A stretch of 39,351 nt of DNA from Nocardioides stalactiti (GTDB lineage Bacteria; Actinomycetota; Actinomycetes; Propionibacteriales; Nocardioidaceae), in assembly GCF_014180715.1 (NCBI RefSeq), contig NZ_JACEFC010000032.1, forward strand, positions 1 to 39,351. The letters run 5' to 3'. This document shows positions 1 to 7,336 of this stretch, piece by piece. A program made the translations under genes and the position numbers. Each line of letters begins with the position of its first letter. Position 1 is the first letter of the stretch. A model generated the notes under the pieces. That model saw only the letters and a list, made by a program, of their open reading frames with translations. It had not been told where the DNA came from and made no database searches.

Positions 1-58
1 AGTCGCGATAGACCCGGATCACGTCCTCGCGGAACTCCTTGGGAAACGCCTTCGGCAT
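1..58 (-). CDS. IS3-type transposase OrfA, N-terminal fragment
   Basis: Reading leftwards from an ATG at 58, the 19 visible residues are MPKAFPKEFREDVIRVYRD. This is the typical opening of the helix-turn-helix OrfA subunit of IS3-family transposases in actinobacteria (MPKxFPxEFRxDVVRV). The remainder, with OrfB, lies beyond the left edge. OrfA binds the terminal inverted repeats and is normally fused to the OrfB integrase by a -1 frameshift. The assignment rests on 19 residues only, so the exact IS group is uncertain. The element marks the left flank of an accessory region. Confidence 0.7.
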   Translation of the reverse strand, partial: MPKAFPKEFREDVIRVYRD

Positions 59-94
59 GGTGCACATCCTTCCAGCGTCGACACACATCGACGC

Positions 95-129
95 AGATCA
101 GATGTCACCTATCCGTGCAGCAGACCCCA
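95..129 (-). repeat. Putative terminal inverted repeat of the IS3-type element
   Basis: Upstream of the transposase start, the minus strand beginning at 129 reads TGGGGTCTGCTGCACGGATA and continues with GGTGACATCTGATC. IS3-family ends begin with TG, lie roughly 50-80 nt before orfA, and in actinobacterial members often contain a GGATAGGTGACA-like core. The matching right-hand repeat is outside the window, so the boundary is inferred and not shown. Confidence 0.25.
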
Positions 130-263
130 TTGTCGGCCGTGTCACGTGCACGCTGTCTAATGGATCGATCCATCGAGAGATCGTAGACCGCCCCGCGATC
201 GGTTCGCGGCCGTATGGCCAACGTCGCGGGCCGCCATGTTGCGTCGGGCGCTACCTAGGCCTC

Positions 264-269
264 TAGGCT
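264..269 (+). promoter_or_regulatory. -10 box for a leaderless membrane-protein gene
   Basis: TAGGCT fits the actinobacterial TANNNT -10 consensus and ends exactly 6 nt before the GTG at 276. Transcription would therefore start at the first base of the start codon. No Shine-Dalgarno sequence is needed and no convincing -35 box is visible. Confidence 0.5.
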
Positions 270-275
270 TCCTCC

Positions 276-761
276 GTGGACCAAGGCGACTGGGGAATCG
301 TGCTCGCGATCGCCGGAATCGGGGTGACCATCCTGCTAGGGCTGCCTGTACTGATGCGTCGAAGGGTCGCGCCTCATTGGACAGAGCCTCAATGGACCGT
401 AGGCCCGATGAAGATCCGAACCCAACGGTTCCCTGTGTTGACAGCAAGGTGGACCTTGCGAGGATCGAACGCAGTTCAGGGTGTCGAATGTGCGGTCCAA
501 CCGCCGGGGGGACCATGGCACTTGTGCGCGTGGCCGAAAGGTCGGATCGAACCACCAAAGGATGACCTCTTCACCTATGTCAACTTGTTAGACGGTCGGC
601 CGTTCAACACAACAGTCGCCTCTCCCGCCGACGTGGGTAAGCCGGTTGAGGATTTCACTGAGCGGGCTGTCAAGGGCAGGTACCACCTACGGATTGCCTG
701 GTACGAACCTGAAAGGCCAGCTCGGAGACGTCAGAAGATCTTCTCCTATGTCGTGACCTGA
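276..761 (+). CDS. Small membrane-anchored protein of unknown function
   Basis: This is a 161-residue protein. A single hydrophobic segment spans about residues 7-27 (GIVLAIAGIGVTILLGLPVL) and is followed at once by RRR, so the roughly 130-residue C-terminal part should be cytoplasmic. That part is soluble, rich in W, P and R, and matches no family I recognise. The GTG start is supported by a TANNNT box 6 nt upstream and by the hydrophobic segment starting directly after it. It sits inside the left accessory region between a transposase fragment and the HIRAN/STAND genes, so a role in that island is possible but is inference only. About 125 nt follow without any gene. Confidence 0.55.
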   Translation: MDQGDWGIVLAIAGIGVTILLGLPVLMRRRVAPHWTEPQWTVGPMKIRTQRFPVLTARWTLRGSNAVQGVECAVQPPGGPWHLCAWPKGRIEPPKDDLFTYVNLLDGRPFNTTVASPADVGKPVEDFTERAVKGRYHLRIAWYEPERPARRRQKIFSYVVT

Positions 762-886
762 CTGCTCAGTGGCGATGTGTACGTCGCGCGCTGTCGCTGC
801 GACCAGGTCATGACCGCTGACGCGGCGCTATGACGCATCCGAGTTCCGCGCGCTTGCGGCTGACCTTCCTCCGTCGGCCAGGGGGC

Positions 887-1543
887 TCACTTCTCAGCGC
901 GGTTGAGGTGATCCCAGAGCGCGCGTTCAACGACCAGCACCTGCAGGCTCACCCCCTTGTGCCCCGCAGCGGATCCGAGCGTCGATACAGCCACCATGTC
1001 CGCCCCTGCGTCGAGCAGCTTCGCCAGCCGTTTCGCGTAGCCACGTGGCACGTAACCAGTGATGTCGCGCGCTCCTGCCGCGTAGACAGCAATCGCATGC
1101 GGGTCGTGTTGGTTGTCGGGCTCGCGCACCAACCGCACCGGGGCGCCCGGTTTGAAGTCACCGCGTCGGGCGGCCCTTTCGTGATGCGCAGTTCCCCGAA
1201 CCACGAACGACCACAACCCTGCGCGACTCGCAGCCGTCCGGCTCTTGGGATTGACCCAACAGTATGGCGTCACGACCAGCAGCCGATCCCGAACCCGCTC
1301 AAGCCAAGCATCTGGAAGGCCGTCAGGACCGGCTGCTAGCGCCTCGGCCTCGGCCTCCGGCGACAAGTACTCTTCGCGGCTCACAAGACCGAGACGCTCT
1401 GCACAGTCGGCGCGTTCGGTGGGTGTCAATGGCCACCGGGGCCCGCGACGCGCCAAGTACTCCGCTACCTCACGGATTTCAACCTCGGATCGACCCTGAC
1501 CGCGATAGACCGAGACCTTGCCTGCCCACTGGCGTGGGGGCAT
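887..1543 (-). CDS. HIRAN-domain protein (intact C-terminal open frame)
   Basis: From the ATG at 1543 the frame is open for 218 residues. The C-terminal half (about residues 110-215) looks like a HIRAN domain: V-R-G-T-A-H-H-E near its start, then VRLVREPDNQHDPHAIAVY, then GYVPRGYAKRLAKLLDAG. The patterns L-x-R-E-P-x-N-x-x-D-x-x-A-I-x-V and G-Y-x-P are the family hallmarks. HIRAN domains bind 3' ends of single-stranded or damaged DNA, as in HLTF and Rad5, and bacterial copies occur with repair and phage-defence genes. The first half is charged and unassigned. The ATG at 1543 has no ribosome-binding site or -10 box, so it is probably not the original start; the fuller disrupted gene is given separately. 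Nothing suggests co-transcription with the neighbours. Confidence 0.6.
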   Translation of the reverse strand: MPPRQWAGKVSVYRGQGRSEVEIREVAEYLARRGPRWPLTPTERADCAERLGLVSREEYLSPEAEAEALAAGPDGLPDAWLERVRDRLLVVTPYCWVNPKSRTAASRAGLWSFVVRGTAHHERAARRGDFKPGAPVRLVREPDNQHDPHAIAVYAAGARDITGYVPRGYAKRLAKLLDAGADMVAVSTLGSAAGHKGVSLQVLVVERALWDHLNRAEK

Positions 1544-1906
1544 CCACGGCGGGCGCCGTTCGGCCCGAGTTCCACCATGGTGTCGTCTGGTTTCGGGAAC
1601 TCCGGCTCGGTTTGGAGGAAATCCACTTCCCGCGCTAGGTCACGCAGCATCTCGGCATGAAGCCGCTCGGCCCCCGCCTCGCTCTCGGGCATCGCCGCGG
1701 CAGCCTTGGCCTCGATTTCGGGCATCATCGCCGCGGCGCTCGCCTCCGCCTGCCGCAGCATCCTCAGTGTGAGGCGATCTCACTGACGTCCTCAGGGGCG
1801 CGGCTGGGGGAACACTCGTCCCGGACGCAAACGCTTTGGCAAGCCAAACCGCCAACAGGAGGCAGAGCCCCAATCCGACGGCGACCACACCAGCGAGCCA
1901 AGCCAT
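887..1906 (-). pseudogene. Frame-disrupted gene: membrane anchor + helical linker + HIRAN domain
   Basis: Three coding-like stretches on the minus strand appear to be parts of one gene. An ATG at 1906 begins MAWLAGVVAVGLGLCLLL, a clear membrane anchor, and is preceded by a TANNNT box. From about 1770 to 1560 coding character moves to another frame (A/E-rich helical sequence including MLRQAEASAAAMMPEIEAKA and LAREVDFLQTEPEFPKPDD, with codons mostly ending in G or C). From about 1560 it returns to the first frame and runs into the HIRAN domain. The first and last parts share a frame, and that frame is interrupted by a TGA at 1640-1642. Two compensating frameshifts, one near 1765-1775 and one near 1555-1565, would restore a protein of about 340 residues. 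Real mutations, sequencing errors or recoding cannot be told apart here. Confidence 0.5.
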
Positions 1907-1913
1907 GTCTCTG

Positions 1914-1919
1914 ACGGTA
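1914..1919 (-). promoter_or_regulatory. -10 box for the anchored HIRAN gene
   Basis: On the minus strand TACCGT lies 7 nt before the ATG at 1906 and matches TANNNT. The same arrangement recurs before many genes in this window, so it supports 1906 as the original start codon. Confidence 0.4.
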
Positions 1920-2112
1920 AATCGATTGGAGCGACCTGCAGGCCAGCTTGCGCGAACTGGCGCCCCGACGCGCGCCCGCAGGCGGCGAATAGACGCTCGC
2001 GTGATGCGGCTGGTCCGCGAACGGACAGCAGCTTCGCGCATCTATGCCACCCTATGGCGACCGTCCACTAGTCTGCGCTCAATATCGCCCTTCGGCGTTC
2101 GACGTTGAAAGT

Positions 2113-2118
2113 TATCTT
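2113..2118 (+). promoter_or_regulatory. Possible -10 box for the STAND-nuclease gene
   Basis: TATCTT matches TANNNT and lies 9 nt before the GTG at 2128, giving a transcript with almost no leader. A short G-run (GGGG, 2119-2122) lies between them. No -35 box is convincing, so this is tentative. Confidence 0.3.
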
Positions 2119-2127
2119 GGGGTTCAT

Positions 2128-5100
2128 GTGTCGCCTAGGCCCGGCGGGGAGACGGACAAGCTCGGGAATAGGTACGAGCTTGCATGGGCTATCCGTCATG
2201 CCTTCTACTGCATGCTTGACGACCGCCGGGCGTTGACCGCGGAAGACATCGACATCGAGGTCGGCAGAGGTTCCGAGTTCACCTACGACACCGGGCTCGT
2301 CACCGAGGCGCACCAGTTGAAGCGTCAGAACGGCAACAGCAACAGTTGGACCGTCAAGGCGCTGGCCGATCTGAAGATCTTCGAGGCAGCTGCGAAGCAC
2401 GTGGCGGCTGGACGGCGTTACCACTTTGTCTCCCTTGTGCCCTGTCGGCCGTTGCAGGAGTTGTCCGAACGCGCACGTAGGTCGGCAGATCTAGCCTCGT
2501 TCACTGACTACTGGCTCACCAAAGAGTTGGCAGCCGTATTCGACGAGCTGACGGCAGCGGAGGTCCTGGGTAGTCCCAAGACGGCTTGGGAGACGCTTCG
2601 CGGCATGTGGTTCTCGGTTCAAGACGAGTACGACATCATCCGCATGAACAGCATGCTTGCCGAGTGTCACCTCACTGGCGCTAGCGGTCACCTAATCTCT
2701 CTGGCTGTTGGTGACATCCTGCTCGACAATCTTGGCAAGCGTCTGACTCGAACTGAACTATTGGCCATGCTCGCCGAACAGGGCATCAAGCCGCTGGCGC
2801 GCGGGTCGCATCAGACGGCGCACGAGCGGGTGCTGACGATCACCAACAGTTGGCGCCAGTCTGTTCAGCGCGAACTCCTGCAACCGCCGCTTGCGCGCGC
2901 AGAGGCTACTCAACTAGTCGAGGCTCTCGAGCTGGACCGGATCGGGCTCGTCGCAGGTACAGCTGGCGGCGGGAAGAGTTCTGTTCTGGAGCAGACTGTC
3001 GCCTCGCTTGAATCCGCCGGCGCCGAGGTCCTTGCGCTGCGGTTGGACCGACTCGACCCGTTCGCGTCGACTGCCGACCTTGGTCGGCAGCTCGGGATCG
3101 AAACCTCGCCGGCGGTCGCCTTGGCGTTGGCGGCCGACGATCGCGCCGCCTACCTAGTCATTGACCAGCTCGACGCTGTGAGTCTCGCTTCCGGACGTAT
3201 GCCGGAGAGCTTCGACGTCGTCATGGATCTCATCGGGGAAGCGTTGTCCGTGAGCGGCATGCGCGTTGTCCTGGCATGTCGCCAGTTCGACATCGATAAC
3301 GATCACCGGATCCGCGCTTTGGCGTCTCGCACCGATGTCACCAAGGTGGAGGTCGGCCTACTGTCGGCGGAGGACGTCGAAGCGGCTGTGACCAGCATGG
3401 GCCTTGACCCGACGCACCTGAGTCCATCGCAGCGAGTCTTGCTGCAGACGCCGCTGCACCTGGTGCTCCTGCAAACGATCGCGTCTCAGGCTGACGCGTT
3501 GGACTACCAATCGAGGGGTTCTCTCTTCGAGGCCTTCTGGGAGCGCAAGCGGCAAGCGGCGCGTGCGCGGCGACAGGACGTCAGATTCAACGACGTGGTC
3601 AGTCGGATCGCCAACGCCGCGAGCGATCGACAACTGCTGTCTGTCCCACTCGAGATTCTGGATGATGGGGATCTCATTGAAGACGCCAACGTCCTGGTCT
3701 CGGAGCACGTACTTGCGCGGGACGGCGGTCGAATCGCGTTTTTCCACGAATCGTTTTTCGACTATGCCTTCGCGCGGCAGTGGGTGTCCCGATCGGAGTC
3801 GCTCGTCGACTTCCTACTCCGTGACGAGCAGGAACTGTTCCGCCGCGCCCAAGTGCGCCAGATCCTGCAGCATCTCTATGAGCGGGAGCCTGACCGCTTC
3901 CGCGCCGAGGCCGAAGCGGTACTGACGGCTGACGAGATCCGATTCCACATCAAGGAGACCGTCCTGGCCGTCGCGGCGAATCTTGCTGTGCCGACGACTG
4001 ACGATGCTGAACTAATGCTGCGGGTAGCCGCGACCCACCCGCGCTTCGAAGGCCGGCTCTGGCAGCAGCTGCGCCGACCGCAGTGGTTCGCGCGCTTCCA
4101 CGAAGATGGCCAGATTGCCGCTTGGCTCGATGGTCCGGACGAAGACATGCGTAATCAAGCGCTAAACACAATGGTTAGCTCCGTCAAGGAGCACCCGGCA
4201 CCAGTCGCCACCCTGCTTAGCGACCGCAAGAGCGCGCCGGAGTATCTAGACTGGTTGCGCTGGGTCACCCGCTTTGCTGACGTTTTTAAGAATCGTCAGT
4301 TATTCGACCTTGTGCTCGAAGCCGTCCGGGAAGGCGCCTACGACGCCACAGAGCATGAACTCTGGCTGACGGCGCACGACCTGGTGAAGCACGAGCCACT
4401 CTGGGCGATCGAGCTGCTGCGGGCTCGGCTGATCGATCACGTCGATGCGCTGAGGCTCACCGAGGGGGGCAAGGTGGCTGTGCTCGGCACGCGCGAGTAT
4501 GGCGCGGCCGAACTCGTGAAGGGCGCCACCGATGCTGAGCCGCTGGCATTCGTGCAGACCGTTGTGCCGTATCTCCTCCAAGTCATGGCCGCCACCGCAA
4601 TGGAGCGTCGCGACGACGAGCCGATTCGTGACCAGCACTTCAGCGCGCGCTTTGAGGTCGATGACCTAGATGACCGCGAGCTTGACGACGCCTTGCTGGC
4701 GGCATCGGTCCGCTCCTTGGAGAAGCTGGCAGCGACCGACCCTGAGGCGATCCGAAGCCTCCTCGAAGATCTGGCCGCTGACCCCCATGACGGGTCACAG
4801 TTTCTGCTCTACCGAGCCTTGTCAGCGGGCGGCGAGCACTTCGCTGACTGGGCGGCAAGCCTCTTGCTCGAAGGTGGCCGGCGTCTCGATTGCGGCTACG
4901 TCTCAGATTCCGATTGGGTTGCGCGGGAGTTGGTCGGGGCGATTGCGCCTCACGTGACCGACGAGATCCACCAGCAACTCGAGGACCTGTTCCGAGACTT
5001 GACCAATGAGTACGAGACACGTCATAGCTCGGGCCGTGCTGCCTTCACGTTCCTGTCTGCGCTGGAGGAGACGCGGCTCACTCGGGCAGGACGAGGGCGC

Positions 5101-6588
5101 CTCGGGGAGTATCAACGGAAATTCAAGGAGGATGCGCCTGCGAAGCCACGCGGCATCACCGGTGGGTTCATCGGTTCGCCGATCGCCCCCGATGCCGCTA
5201 AGAAGATGACCGATGCGCAGTGGCTTAGCGCGATGGCAAAGCACGACTCTGACAAAACGAACTGGAGCACCTTCACCGGGGGAGCTCGGGAACTGTCGAA
5301 CGTACTGAAGGAGCAAGTTGCTGCTGACCCGGCACGATTCGCGCGCTTGGCGCTGCAGCTGACGCCCGAGTTCAATACGGCGTACACCGATGCGCTGCTC
5401 ATGGGCTTTGGCGACGCCGATGTGAGTGATGGCACCGCGCCGCTGATCTTCGAAGCCGTCCGTCACATCGCGTCGCTGGGACAGGCAGACAACGATCGGT
5501 GGCTCGGGATGGCGCTGCGGAAGTATTACCGCGAGGTGCCGCTTGACCTGGTTGAACTAATCCGAGACCGCGCACTGCACGCCCCAGACCCGACCGACAG
5601 TTCCCCAGTGATTATTCGCGATGGCACGGACGGACAGAGCGCGGCGGACATGCGCATGAACGGCATGAACACCGCGCGCGGAAGCTTGGCTGAGGCGCTC
5701 GGCGACCTGCTGATCACTGACAGTGACGGGCAGCGAACCGCGCTGGTCGTGCCATACCTCAGCGCGATGGCCAGCGACCCGGTGCTGAGCGTTCGCTCGT
5801 GTGTTGCACACACCCTGGCCGCATCACTCCGGCACGCTCGCCCAGAGGTCCTGACGGCGTTCTCAACCCTGATCGATGCTGACGATCGTCTCCTCGCCGC
5901 CGGGTTCGTACAGCAGTTGATGCTCTACATCGGCAACGTGAATCCCGAGGTCATCGATCCGGTCATTCAGCGCATGCTGGCCTCGGAGGACGCCGAGGCG
6001 CGTGAAGCTGGGGGCGCCATCGCGGCCTACGCGGCCCTGGAATGGGACCGCCCAGACCTTATGGAACAAGCACTGTCGGGGGACATCCACGTCCGCAAGG
6101 GTGTCGCGCAGGTCAACGCTAGGCGTGTCGATCGCACCTCTAACGCCGAGTTGGCCACGGCCAGCCTGATCCGCTTGATGAACGACGACGCGGATGAGGT
6201 GCGTAAGGAAGCGGCTGCAGTGGCGCCGCACCTTCGCGAGCACCCGCTCCAGGGGTTCGTTCAACTGCTGACGGCACTGATCGAATCGCCTTCTTACGAC
6301 CACGCCACACCTCAGTTGCTGCTTACGCTGCAGTACGCGCCGGACAAGGTCGATGAATTGGTCTTGAAGGCTGCACATCGGTTCGTTGATGTCTTCGGCA
6401 AGGACGCTGCTGACATTCGTACCGGAGCAGCTGGCGACGCGCACTACATCAGTGAGCTGGTGGTGCGTGGGCTCGCGCAGTCCCGGGACCGTACCCATCG
6501 AGCGGCGCTGCTCGACGTTCTGGACCTGCTCCTTGAGCTCGGCGTCTACGGCATCAATGACGCCATAGCGGAATCTGAGCGCCTCTAG
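2128..6588 (+). CDS. Avs-like STAND NTPase with N-terminal PD-(D/E)xK nuclease domain
   Basis: This is a protein of about 1,486 residues from the GTG at 2128. Residues about 6-67 resemble the Cap4/DUF4297-type nuclease fold: GGETDKLGNRYEL, then the acidic strand IDIEV with Glu44, then EAHQLKRQ, where Gln63-x-Lys65 is the QxK motif. A P-loop NTPase follows. Walker A is GTAGGGKS (277-284), Walker B is YLVIDQLDAV (342-351, Asp346), and an arginine follows the next strand in VVLACRQFD, as in STAND/NACHT ATPases. From about residue 560 to the end are helical HEAT/TPR-like repeats, for example ADEVRKEAAAVAPHLREHPL. In known Avs proteins such a C-terminus senses a phage protein and triggers tetramerisation and DNA cleavage; that role is inferred here. 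An upstream ATG at 2044 is in frame, but the residues it would add look non-coding. The gene stands alone, with AT-richer codons than genes after 7,000. Confidence 0.7.
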   Translation: MSPRPGGETDKLGNRYELAWAIRHAFYCMLDDRRALTAEDIDIEVGRGSEFTYDTGLVTEAHQLKRQNGNSNSWTVKALADLKIFEAAAKHVAAGRRYHFVSLVPCRPLQELSERARRSADLASFTDYWLTKELAAVFDELTAAEVLGSPKTAWETLRGMWFSVQDEYDIIRMNSMLAECHLTGASGHLISLAVGDILLDNLGKRLTRTELLAMLAEQGIKPLARGSHQTAHERVLTITNSWRQSVQRELLQPPLARAEATQLVEALELDRIGLVAGTAGGGKSSVLEQTVASLESAGAEVLALRLDRLDPFASTADLGRQLGIETSPAVALALAADDRAAYLVIDQLDAVSLASGRMPESFDVVMDLIGEALSVSGMRVVLACRQFDIDNDHRIRALASRTDVTKVEVGLLSAEDVEAAVTSMGLDPTHLSPSQRVLLQTPLHLVLLQTIASQADALDYQSRGSLFEAFWERKRQAARARRQDVRFNDVVSRIANAASDRQLLSVPLEILDDGDLIEDANVLVSEHVLARDGGRIAFFHESFFDYAFARQWVSRSESLVDFLLRDEQELFRRAQVRQILQHLYEREPDRFRAEAEAVLTADEIRFHIKETVLAVAANLAVPTTDDAELMLRVAATHPRFEGRLWQQLRRPQWFARFHEDGQIAAWLDGPDEDMRNQALNTMVSSVKEHPAPVATLLSDRKSAPEYLDWLRWVTRFADVFKNRQLFDLVLEAVREGAYDATEHELWLTAHDLVKHEPLWAIELLRARLIDHVDALRLTEGGKVAVLGTREYGAAELVKGATDAEPLAFVQTVVPYLLQVMAATAMERRDDEPIRDQHFSARFEVDDLDDRELDDALLAASVRSLEKLAATDPEAIRSLLEDLAADPHDGSQFLLYRALSAGGEHFADWAASLLLEGGRRLDCGYVSDSDWVARELVGAIAPHVTDEIHQQLEDLFRDLTNEYETRHSSGRAAFTFLSALEETRLTRAGRGRLGEYQRKFKEDAPAKPRGITGGFIGSPIAPDAAKKMTDAQWLSAMAKHDSDKTNWSTFTGGARELSNVLKEQVAADPARFARLALQLTPEFNTAYTDALLMGFGDADVSDGTAPLIFEAVRHIASLGQADNDRWLGMALRKYYREVPLDLVELIRDRALHAPDPTDSSPVIIRDGTDGQSAADMRMNGMNTARGSLAEALGDLLITDSDGQRTALVVPYLSAMASDPVLSVRSCVAHTLAASLRHARPEVLTAFSTLIDADDRLLAAGFVQQLMLYIGNVNPEVIDPVIQRMLASEDAEAREAGGAIAAYAALEWDRPDLMEQALSGDIHVRKGVAQVNARRVDRTSNAELATASLIRLMNDDADEVRKEAAAVAPHLREHPLQGFVQLLTALIESPSYDHATPQLLLTLQYAPDKVDELVLKAAHRFVDVFGKDAADIRTGAAGDAHYISELVVRGLAQSRDRTHRAALLDVLDLLLELGVYGINDAIAESERL

Positions 6589-6804
6589 CCGAAGGCAGAC
6601 GATCAGCGGGGCGAAGCGCCTATGACGCGGGAACACTGTAACCACCATCTCGAGCGACCCGCCGATAAGTGGTGCGGTCAACCCGGAGGTCCACACGACC
6701 CTGCTCATCCGCGTCAATCTGGGCGGATTGGGCGTGGCCGATGGGCCGCCGTGCGCAGACGGGTGGGGTTCTGGGACGGCCGGCGCGGGTGGGAGGGTGG
6801 CGGG

Positions 6805-7263
6805 ATGGACGAGGGTCGTTATTTTCCGCGGACCCGGCTCGCGCTGGGGGTGTACTTGGATGCGCTGGGGGTGAACCCGAACAGGTACAGCCTGGGGGAC
6901 TGGGCGGATCCGGACGACGCGATCGTGCTGGCGCAGCGGCCGGAGGGGTGGGTCGTGTTCTACACCGAGCGGGGGAGGGAGACGGTGCTGGCCGTCCATG
7001 CCCAGGAGGCCGACGCGTGCGCGGACCTGTTGGGCAGGGTCGGGTACGACACCTACTCGCTGTGTCGGCTGATCGCCGGGCCGGCGCCGGCGGGGGAGGC
7101 CGACCAGGCGTTCGACGACTGGCTGCGCGACCTCGGCACCACCCGTGAGGACCTCGCCCCCGAGGACTGGTTGTACGACGACGTCCCGTGGGTCGAGGGC
7201 CCGTTGTGGCGGCGGTACTTCATCCGCGCCACGACCGCCCGGCGGTTGCTCGCCGGGCGGTGA
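6805..7263 (+). CDS. Conserved-looking protein of unknown function, 152 aa
   Basis: The ATG at 6805 follows a strong purine-rich ribosome-binding site (GGGAGGG at 6791-6797, then GGCGGG). The frame is open further upstream, but that extension is arginine- and glycine-rich and looks non-coding. The product is acidic and soluble, with MDEGRYFPRTRLALGVYLDA at the start and a W/D-rich C-terminal half (FDDWLRDLG, EDWLYDDVPW, WRRYFIR). I recognise no catalytic motif, signal peptide or membrane segment. The 216 nt before it, after the STAND gene, hold nothing I can name. It converges with valS across a 10-bp tandem repeat. Its strong GC bias places it with the core genome rather than the island. A role as a small immunity or regulatory protein is possible but unsupported. 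Confidence 0.6.
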   Translation: MDEGRYFPRTRLALGVYLDALGVNPNRYSLGDWADPDDAIVLAQRPEGWVVFYTERGRETVLAVHAQEADACADLLGRVGYDTYSLCRLIAGPAPAGEADQAFDDWLRDLGTTREDLAPEDWLYDDVPWVEGPLWRRYFIRATTARRLLAGR

Positions 7264-7273
7264 CCTCCGCAGG

Positions 7274-7336
7274 CCGGACTGCCCCGGACTGCCCCGGACT
7301 GCTCCGGACTGCTCCGGACTGCTCCGGACTACTCCG
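7274..7336. repeat. 10-bp tandem repeat (about 6 copies) at the valS 3' end
   Basis: The heptamer CCGGACT recurs at 7274, 7284, 7294, 7304, 7314 and 7324, with the spacer changing from GCC to GCT to ACT. On the minus strand the unit is GGAGCAGTCC or GGGGCAGTCC. The array fills nearly all of the 65-nt gap between two convergent genes, and the valS stop codon (7329-7331) lies within its last copy. The period is 10 bp, not a multiple of 3, so it is not a coding repeat. Replication slippage is the likely origin; a regulatory role is not shown. Confidence 0.8.

Noticed and set aside
2044-2127. ATG at 2044 as start of the STAND-nuclease protein
   Set aside because: The extra 28 residues do not resemble the conserved GGxxxKLGxxYE start, and no ribosome-binding site or -10 box precedes the ATG. 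The GTG at 2128 is preferred, though not proven.
7274-7336. CRISPR-like array
   Set aside because: The period is only 10 bp with 3-nt spacers, so it cannot be a CRISPR array. No cas genes are present.
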